DNA from: Ancylobacter defluvii
Lineage (GTDB): Bacteria; Pseudomonadota; Alphaproteobacteria; Rhizobiales; Xanthobacteraceae
Direction of reading: 5' to 3'
DNA length: 64,000 nucleotides
Assembly (NCBI RefSeq): GCF_018390605.1
Contig: NZ_JAHBGD010000019.1
Location: 62,001-126,000, forward strand
Shown: piece after piece, positions 28,699 through 37,131 of the stretch
Layout: each line of letters starts with the position of its first letter
Numbering within the stretch: position 1 is the stretch's first letter
Made by a program: the position numbers and the translations under genes
Notes under the pieces: generated by a model
The model's input: only the letters and a program-made list of their open reading frames with translations
What the model was told of the DNA's origin: nothing
Databases searched by the model: none

Positions 28699-30638
28699 TG
28701 CCATCCCCCCAGTTCGGTGCTCGTCACCGGCTTTTCCAGCTTGGCGTATTCGGTGAGGGCGGCCTCCCTTATGTGCTCCATGCCGACCGCCTCGTCGCGG
28801 CCGGCGGCGAGAAACGCCGCGTTCATCGCCACATTGCGTATATGCCCGCCGGCAAGGGTGAGCTGGGCGAGACGGATGGGGTCGAGGCCATGGGTCGGAG
28901 TGTCCTCCGGGAAGGCGCGACGCCAGATCTCGCAGCGCTGCGCCGCATCCGGGAACGGGAACTGCACCACGAAACGGATGCGCCGAAGGAAGGCCTGGTC
29001 GATGGCGTTCTTCAGGTTGGTGGTCAGGATGGCGAGGCCGCGATACGCCTCCATGCGCTGGAGCAGATAGCTGACCTCGATATTGGCGTAGCGGTCGTGA
29101 CTGTCCTTCACGTCCGAGCGCTTGCCGAACAGCGCGTCCGCCTCGTCGAACAGCAGCACCGCGCCGCTCTCCTCGGCGGCGTCGAAGATCCTCTTCAGGT
29201 TCTTCTCGGTCTCGCCGATATATTTGCTGACCGTCTGGCTGAGGTCGATGCGGTAGAGATCGAGCCCGAGATCATTGGCCAGCACCTCGGCCGCCATGGT
29301 CTTGCCGGTGCCGCTCGCCCCGGCGAACAGGGCGCTGATGCCGAGCCCGCGACCGGTCTTGCCGGCGAAGCCCCAGTGTTCATAGACGGTGGAGGCGTGA
29401 CGCACATGCATCGCCATCTGGCCGAGCAGCGCGATCTGCGGCGCCGGCAGCACCAGATCGTTCCAGGTGGCCCGCGTGTCGATGCGCTGCGCGAGCGCGT
29501 CGAGGCCGCGGCGCGCCTGCACCCGGCAGGCCGCCCACAGCCGTTCGCCGAAACGGTCGGGATCGGCCCCATCGGCCCGTGCTGCCGCGCAGGCCGCCTC
29601 GATGCCGGCGCCATCCAGCCGGAAGCGATCCACCAGCGGTTCGAGCCGTCCGTTCAGGCCGGTCGCCAGCGCCCCCAGCGTTCCCGTCCACAGCACCCGC
29701 TGCTCGGCGGCGTTGGGCCGGTTCACCTCCAGCCGCCGGCTGGGCCGCCGCGGCAAGGCCAGCGGCTCGTCCAGCGCCAGCATCAGCGGTCCTGTCATTT
29801 CTTCCACGAAGGCGAGCAGGCTGCGCCCGTCGCGCTCGCCGGTCCCGTTCAGAAACAGCGCGCCGCCGCCGAGCGCCAGTTCGCGCTCGCAAAGCCGCGC
29901 CAGGGCGCTCCGGTCGCGCGGCACGGCGGGGAGGTCCTCGGCATGCAGTCGCAGCAGCGTCATCCCGGCGGCCTCGCACGCCGCCGCCGCCGCACGGGAC
30001 TGGCCGAGCGGGTCGTCGCCGCAGAGCTGGATGACCGGCCATGGCGGCCGGCCGGCCCCGCCGGTCCATAGCTGCGCGATCCTCTGCGCCGTCACAGCCT
30101 GAGAGGCGGTCAGGGCGCCGCCCGGCGCGACCTCGGACAACAAGCCGTCGAGGCGCGGGTCCGGGCAGTCGATACCCGCGAGATAATGCAGGATCGGCTC
30201 ATCGATGCCGAGCGGCGCCTCAGCCAGCGCCTCGCCGCGGCCGGGCTCGATCAGGCCCCATCGACGCAGCGGACTGGTGGGGGCGATGGCGCTCCAATGG
30301 GCGCCGGGGAGCACCGCCAGCGCCAGCCCAAAACTCGGGGCGCGGCGGCGCGGATCGGCATGCAGGGTGGCGCACAGCCGGGCCACGCCGGCATCGAACT
30401 CGGCACCGGCGCAGAGCAGCAGCAGATCGCGCTCGAACGGCGACAGCATGAAGGTGGCGCATAGCCGACCAAGCATGGTCTGCGCATCGACGGGCGGGAT
30501 CGGTCCACCATCATCGGCGGCAGCCGACGGCGCATTTCCGTCGAGATGGCGCTGGAGCAACAGCCGCACCCGTTCGATCTGCGCCGAGAGATGGCGCTGG
30601 TTCCGGTCCATCCAGCTGGAATCCGCTGTAGCCCTCAT
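28695..30638 (-). CDS. AAA+ ATPase of the eCIS (Afp15-type)
   Basis: A 647-residue protein with a divergent N-terminal half and a C-terminal AAA+ module: Walker A GASGTGKT (440-447), Walker B VLLFDEAD (494-501) and arginine residues in [15 protein letters not shown]. It differs from the T6SS disassembly ATPase ClpV, which has two AAA modules. Afp15-type ATPases are required for particle assembly. The gene lies between the cap gene and the 85-residue gene with 4-bp overlaps at both ends. Confidence 0.92.
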   Translation of the reverse strand: MRATADSSWMDRNQRHLSAQIERVRLLLQRHLDGNAPSAAADDGGPIPPVDAQTMLGRLCATFMLSPFERDLLLLCAGAEFDAGVARLCATLHADPRRRAPSFGLALAVLPGAHWSAIAPTSPLRRWGLIEPGRGEALAEAPLGIDEPILHYLAGIDCPDPRLDGLLSEVAPGGALTASQAVTAQRIAQLWTGGAGRPPWPVIQLCGDDPLGQSRAAAAACEAAGMTLLRLHAEDLPAVPRDRSALARLCERELALGGGALFLNGTGERDGRSLLAFVEEMTGPLMLALDEPLALPRRPSRRLEVNRPNAAEQRVLWTGTLGALATGLNGRLEPLVDRFRLDGAGIEAACAAARADGADPDRFGERLWAACRVQARRGLDALAQRIDTRATWNDLVLPAPQIALLGQMAMHVRHASTVYEHWGFAGKTGRGLGISALFAGASGTGKTMAAEVLANDLGLDLYRIDLSQTVSKYIGETEKNLKRIFDAAEESGAVLLFDEADALFGKRSDVKDSHDRYANIEVSYLLQRMEAYRGLAILTTNLKNAIDQAFLRRIRFVVQFPFPDAAQRCEIWRRAFPEDTPTHGLDPIRLAQLTLAGGHIRNVAMNAAFLAAGRDEAVGMEHIREAALTEYAKLEKPVTSTELGGWQ

Positions 30639-31978
30639 GGCAGCGTCACCTGCTGGGTCGGGTCGAACGCCGGCGGGCGGGCGGTCCGGTCGATGAGGAG
30701 GCTGTCAATGCCGTCGACGCGCAGGCGCAGCGGCACGATCTGGCCGGCGGCGAAGCCGGCACTGCGGAACGTCACCGTCGTCGCTTGCGGCGTCGCGAGC
30801 GGCTCGGCCGGCAGTTCGCGGCTGCCGACGATGAGCGACACCGCCGCGCTCTGGCGCACCGGCGGGGCGCAGACCACGGTGAAAGTGACGATATCCGCCG
30901 CCCGCGCCGTATTGATCTGGCGGATCAGCGGCGCCAGCACCAGCGGCAGCACATTGGTGGTCCGCACTTCGCCGCCCGCATCGCGTATCTCGGCGCTGAC
31001 GCGGTAGACGCCGACCTGCCAGTTCGCCGGATCATTTTCCGGCGGGGTGGGAGGCGGCGGCGGCGCAGCGACCGCCGGCGGCAACTCGACGGTGATCGTG
31101 CCGTCAGCCGCGGTGGCGGCGGCCAGCGTCAGCGCCGCGCCGTCCGGTTCGGCGGCGAACCGCACCGTGACCTGCTCGCCCGCCAGATGGTGGCCGTCGA
31201 GGCGGATGGTTTCGCCGAGCCGGGCCGCTCCCTGCTGCCGCGGTGGCACGAGCGCGATCAAGGTCGGGATGGCCGGCACCAGCGAGGCCTGCAGCACGAT
31301 GCCGGCATCACGGCCGGTATCCGGATCGGGCTGGCCGCGCGACAGCACCGGCAGCGGCGTCCGCTTGGGACGCGGGCGCTGGATCAGCACCACCGAGACC
31401 TCATAGGCGGTACTGGTGCGGTAATGCGACTGGAACGCGGTCCAGAGCTTCGACATGTCGTCGGTGCTCAGATGGCGCGGGCGGATCTTGATCAGTTCGA
31501 CCTGCTCGGCAAGGTCGGACATCGTCAGCGCCTGAAGCGCCGCGCCGGCCATGCCGCCGCCGGGCGGATTGGCCAGCACGTCGCGGATGAAGTCGCGGCT
31601 CAGCACCGCGTTCTCGTGCAGCAGCTGCATGGCATGGCCAAGCAGGATCTCGCCCTGGAACTCCAGTTCGCCATAAGCGGTGAGGAGATAGTGCAGGTCG
31701 AGGGCCAGCATCGGATCGATCAGACGGTCGGCGCGCGCGTCCCGGCTCGGCAGGTCGCGGCCGGTCCAGCCGGCATTGGGCGACACCTGATGCAGGAACA
31801 GGTTCAGCTGCGTTGCTTCGGTCGCCGGAGCGCCATCGCCCAATATGCGGTCCGGCGGCAGTGCCGTCACGGTGACGGTGCCGCCCACCGCCCCGGCTAT
31901 GCCGGACGCCACCAGCCCGGAATGCAGCATGTCCTGCATCACGCGGGTCACTGCGGCGATGGCGAGGCCATTGCTCAT
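30635..31978 (-). CDS. Tail terminator/cap protein, DUF4255 (Pvc16/Afp16 type) with Ig-like extension
   Basis: A 447-residue protein whose N-terminal about 190 residues form a Pvc16 domain (TQLNLFLHQVSPNAGW and LDLHYLLTAYG are typical). It caps the end of the tube and sheath and sets length. The C-terminal half, about 220-447, is beta-rich and contains an Ig/IPT-like segment (GETIRLDGHHLAGEQVTVRF) and a proline run. Afp16 is much shorter, so the extension is an added domain seen in some eCIS lineages. The start at 31978 overlaps the upstream stop (ATGA). Confidence 0.88.
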   Translation of the reverse strand: MSNGLAIAAVTRVMQDMLHSGLVASGIAGAVGGTVTVTALPPDRILGDGAPATEATQLNLFLHQVSPNAGWTGRDLPSRDARADRLIDPMLALDLHYLLTAYGELEFQGEILLGHAMQLLHENAVLSRDFIRDVLANPPGGGMAGAALQALTMSDLAEQVELIKIRPRHLSTDDMSKLWTAFQSHYRTSTAYEVSVVLIQRPRPKRTPLPVLSRGQPDPDTGRDAGIVLQASLVPAIPTLIALVPPRQQGAARLGETIRLDGHHLAGEQVTVRFAAEPDGAALTLAAATAADGTITVELPPAVAAPPPPPTPPENDPANWQVGVYRVSAEIRDAGGEVRTTNVLPLVLAPLIRQINTARAADIVTFTVVCAPPVRQSAAVSLIVGSRELPAEPLATPQATTVTFRSAGFAAGQIVPLRLRVDGIDSLLIDRTARPPAFDPTQQVTLP

Positions 31979-32691
31979 CGCCGCCCCCCGGCGTCGCCTC
32001 GCAGATAGTCGTCCAGCGTCATCAGGCGGCTGGCGGGCCGGGTGGGCGGTGGCACCACGGCCGGCGCCCTCACCTCGATGCTGCCGATGCTGACCCGGAC
32101 GATCGGCGCGGCTTCGGGGGCCGCAACGACCGGATGCGGGGCCGTCTCGCCGGCGGGCGCACGCGGCGCTTCCGGCGCTCGCGACACCAATGTCGGCGTA
32201 CGGCTTGGCGAGGCGCTCCCCTCTGGAACCGCGGATGCCGGCGCGGGCGGCTCCGGTACGGGAGGGAGGGAGCGCGGGACGACGCTCCGGTGCTCCGGCG
32301 GTGCCATCTCGGTCGGTGCGTACGAAGGCGCGGCGGCGGCGGCCGAAGCCTCGGCCGCCGGTAGCGGTGATGGTGACGAGGTTCGAGGCTGGGCCGGCGC
32401 CGGTGCGGCGGCCGCGCGAACGGTCGGCCCGGCGGGCGGCGGGACGACCGACGGCGGCGGCGATTCGGCAGCCGGTGGCGCCGGATCGGAAACGGCGCCG
32501 CGCAAAGGCAGCGGCGCGACGATCGGACCCGAGGGCGCGGTCGCCGGCTGGGAAGTGGCATGCGCGGAAACCGGCGCCGCGGGTGTTTGCGGTTCGGCGG
32601 CTACCGCCTCGAACCGCGAGGCATGGCGCGGCAACGCCACCGGCATCGCCCCCTTTGCGCGTCGCGCCAGCCGGCTGAACAGGTCGCCCAT
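31975..32691 (-). CDS. Proline/alanine-rich disordered eCIS protein
   Basis: A 238-residue protein, mostly Pro/Ala/Ser/Glu and predicted disordered. The ends look conserved: an N-terminal basic helix (LFSRLARRAKG) then PRHASRFEAV, and a C-terminal VRVSIGSIEVRAPAV followed by LMTLDDYLRG. This pattern of short ordered ends with a variable linker occurs in other eCIS clusters between the cap and tube genes. It could tether two particle parts or act in assembly; nothing shows an enzyme. A tape-measure role is conceivable because none is otherwise found, but the length and composition are unusual for one. Confidence 0.65.
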   Translation of the reverse strand: MGDLFSRLARRAKGAMPVALPRHASRFEAVAAEPQTPAAPVSAHATSQPATAPSGPIVAPLPLRGAVSDPAPPAAESPPPSVVPPPAGPTVRAAAAPAPAQPRTSSPSPLPAAEASAAAAAPSYAPTEMAPPEHRSVVPRSLPPVPEPPAPASAVPEGSASPSRTPTLVSRAPEAPRAPAGETAPHPVVAAPEAAPIVRVSIGSIEVRAPAVVPPPTRPASRLMTLDDYLRGDAGGRR

Positions 32692-32694
32692 GGG

Positions 32695-33432
32695 TTAGCC
32701 CGCCCATGCCAGGTAGCTTTGCCGGCGGGTCGGGCTCATTTCCAGTATATCGCGCTCGGACCAGCCATAGGCCCGCGCCAGCAGCGCCACCTCGCCGACC
32801 AGTCGACTGGCGTGATGGCCGATCTCGTCCCAGAGAAGGGCGGGCACATCCAGGGCAAGCGACCATCCGAAACCGCAGCCGGGACAGGCGACGTCGAAGC
32901 TGACATCGGTCAGCGGGTCGAGTGCAAGTATGGCATCGGACGCCGCAGCCCGCGCCATATCCGGCAATGCCGCGACGGGAATGGAATGTCCGTCTTCGCC
33001 GGTGGCGGTGACGCAGGCGGCGAACAGCAGGGCTTCGGCGGTGGCGGCATCGGCGCAGCGCTCCGCCGCCGCCAGGTCGCGGCTGTCGGGCGGGCGCACC
33101 GTCAGATGATAGCCGCCGGCCCGTATTGCCAGCGGCTCGACGGCCTCGTCAGGCCCTCTCCCGGTCAGCAGCGCGTCGACATCGATCGGAAACTCCAGCG
33201 CCGCGGCGCAGGCCGGGCAATCGGCGAAGGCGTTGAGCCGTTCACCGAGCGTGGCCGCCCGGATCGTCAGCAGCGCGCGGTCGCGCGCGCCCAGCGGCAG
33301 CCGTTCCAGAGCCTCCGGCGCGGCGGTCGGCGCCGCGGCGGCCAGCACCAGCAGCGCGCGCGCCCCGGAATGCTGGCCATGGCCGGCCTCCCAGATCCGC
33401 AGCACGTCGGCGCCGGAGAGCCCACGCCACAT
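32695..33432 (-). CDS. T4-type baseplate hub assembly chaperone-like protein with two CxxC motifs
   Basis: A 245-residue protein with CPAC (72-75) and CPGC (183-186), probably forming one or two zinc sites. Similar proteins in eCIS loci are annotated as T4-family baseplate hub assembly chaperones. The start ATG at 33432 overlaps the stop of the tube gene (TGATG), which fixes it among several upstream choices. The C-terminus (YGWSERDILEMSPTRRQSYL) is a typical conserved end. Probably acts during assembly, not in the final particle. Confidence 0.75.
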   Translation of the reverse strand: MWRGLSGADVLRIWEAGHGQHSGARALLVLAAAAPTAAPEALERLPLGARDRALLTIRAATLGERLNAFADCPACAAALEFPIDVDALLTGRGPDEAVEPLAIRAGGYHLTVRPPDSRDLAAAERCADAATAEALLFAACVTATGEDGHSIPVAALPDMARAAASDAILALDPLTDVSFDVACPGCGFGWSLALDVPALLWDEIGHHASRLVGEVALLARAYGWSERDILEMSPTRRQSYLAWAG

Positions 33433-33956
33433 CACTCGGGCTCCGTGAAGGTGGGCTCGCTCGGCTCGGCGACCTCGTAGTCGCGCTCCCACCCCTCGTT
33501 CTCGAGCTTGATCGACTGGATCGCGACGGCGTTCGCGTTGGCGTCGAGATCCGGCAGCGCCTGATATTCCGAGACCCAGCAGCGGAACACCTTGTAAGCG
33601 AGCGCCAGCTGGCCGGCCTCGTTGTAGACCTCGACGATGATGTCCTTGCGGAAGTCCTTTAGCGATACCTCGGCCCCGAGCCCGGAGGCGAAGTTCCACA
33701 CCTTGGAGGCCCATCTCTCGAATTCGGCGTCGTGGGTGACGCCGCGCTCCAGCGAGATCGCGTCATATTTGGTGCGGCCGGGGGATTTCCGGCCGGTGGA
33801 CGGGTCGCCGCCCTCGCGATGCTCGACGACTTCGGTCGAGCGCTTCAGCGCGCCCACCTTGCTGATGCCGGCGACGTAGCGCCCGTCCCATTTCACCCGG
33901 AACTTGAAGTTCTTGTAGGGGTCGAAACGCTGCGCATTCACGCTGAACTGAGCCAT
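33432..33956 (-). CDS. Inner tube protein (Afp1/Afp5-type phage tail tube)
   Basis: A 174-residue tube subunit of the T4 gp19/Hcp-like fold. Hallmarks are the N-terminal DPYKNFKFRVKWDGRYVAG (12-30), the GRTKYDAISLERGVTHD segment (about 60-76) and the C-terminal IKLENEGWERD strand. Hexamers stack into the rigid tube that is pushed into the target. Only one tube gene is present; Afp has two. It lies 10 bp after the sheath gene. Confidence 0.95.
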   Translation of the reverse strand: MAQFSVNAQRFDPYKNFKFRVKWDGRYVAGISKVGALKRSTEVVEHREGGDPSTGRKSPGRTKYDAISLERGVTHDAEFERWASKVWNFASGLGAEVSLKDFRKDIIVEVYNEAGQLALAYKVFRCWVSEYQALPDLDANANAVAIQSIKLENEGWERDYEVAEPSEPTFTEPE

Positions 33957-33966
33957 CGTCGTCCCC

Positions 33967-36297
33967 TCAGACCTGGATCTGTCCAGCCATCTGCTGGAGT
34001 TTGATGATGACGAATTCGGCCGGCTTCAGCGGAGCGAAGCCGACGACGATATTGACGATGCCGAGATCGATGTGGTTCTGCGTCGTGGTCTCGGAATCGC
34101 ACTTCACGAAGTAAGCCTCGCGCGGGGAGCGCCCCTGGAAGGCGCCCTGGCGAAACAGATTGTTCATGAACCCCCCGAGGTTCAGCCGGATCTGCGCCCA
34201 GAGCGGCTCGTCATTCGGCTCGAACACCACCCATTGCGTGCCCCGGTAGAGGCTTTCCTCGAGAAACAGCGCCAGGCGGCGCACCGGCACATATTTCCAC
34301 TCGGATGCCAGCTGATCGCTGCCGCGCAGGGTGCGCGCGCCCCACACCACCGGCCCGAAGCCCGGCCGGTTGCGCAGGCAGTTCAGGCCGAGCGGGTTGA
34401 GCACGCCGTTCTCGGCATCGGTCAGCAGATAGTCGAGCCCCATCACGCCGCGCAGCACCGCGTCGGTTCCCGCCGGCGCCTTCCAAACCCCGCGCTCGCT
34501 GTCGGTGCGGGCATAGAGGCCGGCGACGGCACCGCTATTGGCGAAGGATTTGAGCCGGTTGCCGTCGAGCGGATCCGCCTGCTGGATGCGGGGGAAATAC
34601 ACCGCGACATTGGGATCGCGCAGGAAGCCGTGGCCGTTGAGCCAGGTCCGCGCCTCGTCGAGCGTGTCGACGCTGCGGGGCAGGTCGGCGACGAAGAATG
34701 CCCGCCGCTCCTTCGCATAGTCGAGGGCGGCCGCCAGCAGCCCGTCATCGGACTGGTCGGGCACGCAGAGAATGTTGAAGAGGTCGACCTCCTCGAGCGC
34801 GTAGAGGCCGGTCTTGGCGCTGCGGCTTCCCGCGAGCTGGGTCGGGCTGGCCGGGGTGCCGTCGTCGCCGGGAACCGCGTCGACCTGTCCCTGCCCTGCC
34901 GGGCCGACGCCGAGGGCATAGCGGGCAACATTCTCCGCCGCTGTGGTGAGGCCGAGCGTGGCCCCGGCGGTGTTGCCGCCATTATTGGTGACGTTCAGCC
35001 GGACCGCTGGATTGACGCCGCCGGGCAGGAGGCGCAGTCGTCCGTCGATCATGCCGACCCGCGCCTGGTTCAGCTCGGCCTTGGGCGAAGCCGACAGCGC
35101 GGCTTGGATAGCGGAAACCAGGGCCTGCGGCGTGGCCGGCCGGCCCGCGGCGCCCCACAGATCCAGCGTATGCGGGCCGTCATTGGCAACGCCGCCGGCC
35201 AGCAGGGTGACGTTCATCGATGCCGGCTGCGGCAAGGTCGATAGGTCGAGCGCGGCGATGCTGGCGCCCACCGTCCCGGTCTGCGCCGGCCGGATCACCG
35301 CCGCGGCATCCACCTCGCGCCCGCCATTCAGCGTGCCGAGCTTGAGGATCTCCGTCGCGCTGCGCTGTCCCGCGCGGGAGAACCGCACCGAGGAGCGCTG
35401 CCCCTGGCCGTCGGGTGTGCCGGAGGCGGCGACGATGTTGGTCGCCCCACCGGTGCAGCTGAAATTGGCGAAGGCGCCGACCGTCGGCCGGATCAGCCGC
35501 ACCCGCTCCTGGATCCGGTCACCAAGGTTGTCCAGCAATTCGGCGAGATCGTCGCCGACCAGCCCGCCGCCTGCATCGAACAGGTCGAACTCATACGGTC
35601 CGTCGCCGTCGAGGCTGATGGCGATACGGCGGTGGGCGTCGTCGAGGCGATCGAGATCGGCTTGGGCCAGGGTGCCGCTGGTGCTGGTGCCGTTGCCGTT
35701 CGCCACTCCCGACACCGCGGCGGCGGCGGCGGGCCGCGTCACCTTGATCAGTTCGGAGGCGGCATTGATGGTGGCGACCGCATAGGCCGGAGAGAACTCG
35801 TTCATGGAGAGGTTGCGGTGGACCTCCACCCGCGCCGGCACCGGCCCCGCTCCCTGATCGACGAACTCGATCACCTGCAGGTTGAACAGACTGGCCGGAT
35901 TGGCGGTGTCGTAATCGACGTCGAGCCTCAGGCCGTTGCCCCATAGGCCCTCGGATCGGGCCGCGATGCTGAGAACGACGACGCCACCGGCGCCGACATC
36001 GTTCCTCAGGCCGATCGCCGCGCCGGCGGCCGCGTTCGCGACGCGGACGATCCATGCCTGGCCGCCACCGTTGCGGAAGAAGTTCTGCACCGCATAGCTG
36101 AGCGGGGCATCGACATCGAGCCCGCCGAATGCGCGTTCGAAATCGCCGAAATTGAAGATCTGCACCGCCTTGTTGACGGCACCGCGGGTGGTGTAGCCGA
36201 CAAAGGCGGTGACGGAGGTGGCGACGCCGACGATGGTGCGGACACCGCTCGGCACCTCCTCGATATAGACCCCCGGATAGCTGACGGTGACCGGCAT
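33967..36297 (-). CDS. Contractile sheath protein (single, long form)
   Basis: A 776-residue sheath subunit. The N-terminus (SYPGVYIEEVPSGVRTIVGV, 5-24) and C-terminus (about 660-776, including the EPNDEPLWAQIRLNLGGFMNNLFRQGAFQG region) are classic sheath parts that interlock. Between about 130 and 480 a large insertion of beta-rich, Ala/Gly-rich sequence makes it far longer than Afp2-4; such insertions decorate the outer surface. A single sheath gene serves the whole particle. It is the first gene of the operon and has an AGGAG ribosome site at 36306-36310. Confidence 0.95.
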   Translation of the reverse strand: MPVTVSYPGVYIEEVPSGVRTIVGVATSVTAFVGYTTRGAVNKAVQIFNFGDFERAFGGLDVDAPLSYAVQNFFRNGGGQAWIVRVANAAAGAAIGLRNDVGAGGVVVLSIAARSEGLWGNGLRLDVDYDTANPASLFNLQVIEFVDQGAGPVPARVEVHRNLSMNEFSPAYAVATINAASELIKVTRPAAAAAVSGVANGNGTSTSGTLAQADLDRLDDAHRRIAISLDGDGPYEFDLFDAGGGLVGDDLAELLDNLGDRIQERVRLIRPTVGAFANFSCTGGATNIVAASGTPDGQGQRSSVRFSRAGQRSATEILKLGTLNGGREVDAAAVIRPAQTGTVGASIAALDLSTLPQPASMNVTLLAGGVANDGPHTLDLWGAAGRPATPQALVSAIQAALSASPKAELNQARVGMIDGRLRLLPGGVNPAVRLNVTNNGGNTAGATLGLTTAAENVARYALGVGPAGQGQVDAVPGDDGTPASPTQLAGSRSAKTGLYALEEVDLFNILCVPDQSDDGLLAAALDYAKERRAFFVADLPRSVDTLDEARTWLNGHGFLRDPNVAVYFPRIQQADPLDGNRLKSFANSGAVAGLYARTDSERGVWKAPAGTDAVLRGVMGLDYLLTDAENGVLNPLGLNCLRNRPGFGPVVWGARTLRGSDQLASEWKYVPVRRLALFLEESLYRGTQWVVFEPNDEPLWAQIRLNLGGFMNNLFRQGAFQGRSPREAYFVKCDSETTTQNHIDLGIVNIVVGFAPLKPAEFVIIKLQQMAGQIQV

Positions 36298-36434
36298 GGC
36301 GACGGCTCCTGGCTCTGGGACCGCGGACCAGCCCGGTCACCCGCAGCGAAGATCAAACAGGCACATAAAATGGGTACTTCCCGGCCCCTAAGAAGCAGGT
36401 AAGCATCGACGGCGACTTAACCCTGGAGGAATAG

Positions 36435-36521
36435 ATGGCGTGGACCGTGCTCCCCCAATATTCGTCACTGGACGTGATCTTTATTGTTGGTCCGACGGAC
36501 TGGCAGAACATGCGGGCCTAG
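36435..36521 (+). CDS. Possible 28-residue leader peptide or small protein
   Basis: The frame ATG..TAG is preceded by GGAGGA (36425-36430) with 4 bases to the ATG, a very good ribosome site in a region where none is otherwise needed. The peptide is fairly hydrophobic in the middle (SLDVIFIVG). The stop codon is part of the palindrome TAGCCCGGGCTA, which could be a terminator-like stem without a T-run. It points away from the eCIS operon. No family recognised; it may be chance. Confidence 0.3.
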   Translation: MAWTVLPQYSSLDVIFIVGPTDWQNMRA

Positions 36522-36939
36522 CCCGGGCTAACGGCGAAACAAACGCATCGAGCGGCGCGAGCAAGCCGAGATGCCCGACACATACCCCAAGACGCAACCA
36601 GCCATCGAAACAACCTCGCCTCAACGACGCGCTTGAGGTCGTCGGCAAAGGCGCCACACAATAGTGAGGACACCGCAGGGCACTGTTCAGATTTCGGCTA
36701 CGGCACAGCTCAAGGCATGGAAGAACATTGCCCCTTCGGACAATGACTGCCATCTACTCACTTGCACGAAGCTTCCGGTACGGAGATACCCGAACCAGCA
36801 TGTAGAAACAGGTAAAGAAAGACGTAAATCTCACCCATTGCTGTCGCATTGGATAATGCACGGCGGGCGATCCTGCCGCAAGCACCTTTTCCAGTCAGTA
36901 ATTCTGACGTATATTTCTAAGAAATTCTACTAATTATTT

Positions 36940-36956
36940 GAATTCGAAACGAATTC
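36940..36956. promoter_or_regulatory. Inverted repeat GAATTCG-AAA-CGAATTC
   Basis: Perfect 7-bp arms with a 3-base spacer sit in the most AT-rich part of the eCIS upstream region, about 640 bp before the sheath start. It could be an operator or the centre of a distal promoter. The binding protein is unknown. Confidence 0.4.
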
Positions 36957-37131
36957 GTTAGAGCTTCTCCGCCCCACTCTCGCGCGCGCGAGGCATCGAC
37001 CCCGCCGGGTTTGCCGGCAAAGTGTCTGCTCGCGTGAACCCGATTTGCCGGCGGCGCACGGCATGTCGTCTCCCCGCATTATCGGTCACGACAGCGCGAC
37101 ATCCGATGGCGATCTCACAGACCGTCCACGA

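Larger units (their letters stand above)
36298..37131. other. 834-bp lower-GC region upstream of the eCIS operon
   Basis: This gap separates the 3' end of the bat operon from the sheath start. Its base composition is clearly less GC-rich than its surroundings, with an AT-rich patch around 36895-36960. It should hold the eCIS promoter, but no sigma-70 style pair could be called with confidence. Within it are a short reading frame with a strong ribosome site, a 12-bp palindrome TAGCCCGGGCTA (36519-36530) and an inverted repeat (36940-36956). Longer open frames on either strand lack ribosome sites and recognisable features. Confidence 0.6.

Noticed and set aside
32695..33714. Longer version of the hub chaperone-like gene starting inside the tube gene
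   Set aside because: The extra N-terminal part is out-of-frame tube sequence; the TGATG overlap at 33432 is the natural start.
11910..36297. Prophage, R-type pyocin or type VI secretion system
   Set aside because: No terminase, portal, capsid, lysis or integrase genes; no ClpV or TssJ/L/M; an Afp15-type ATPase, Pvc16 cap and DUF4157 protein point to an eCIS.
36664..36933. An 89-codon plus-strand frame in the eCIS upstream region
   Set aside because: No ribosome site, no recognisable domain and mixed composition; kept only as part of the described spacer.
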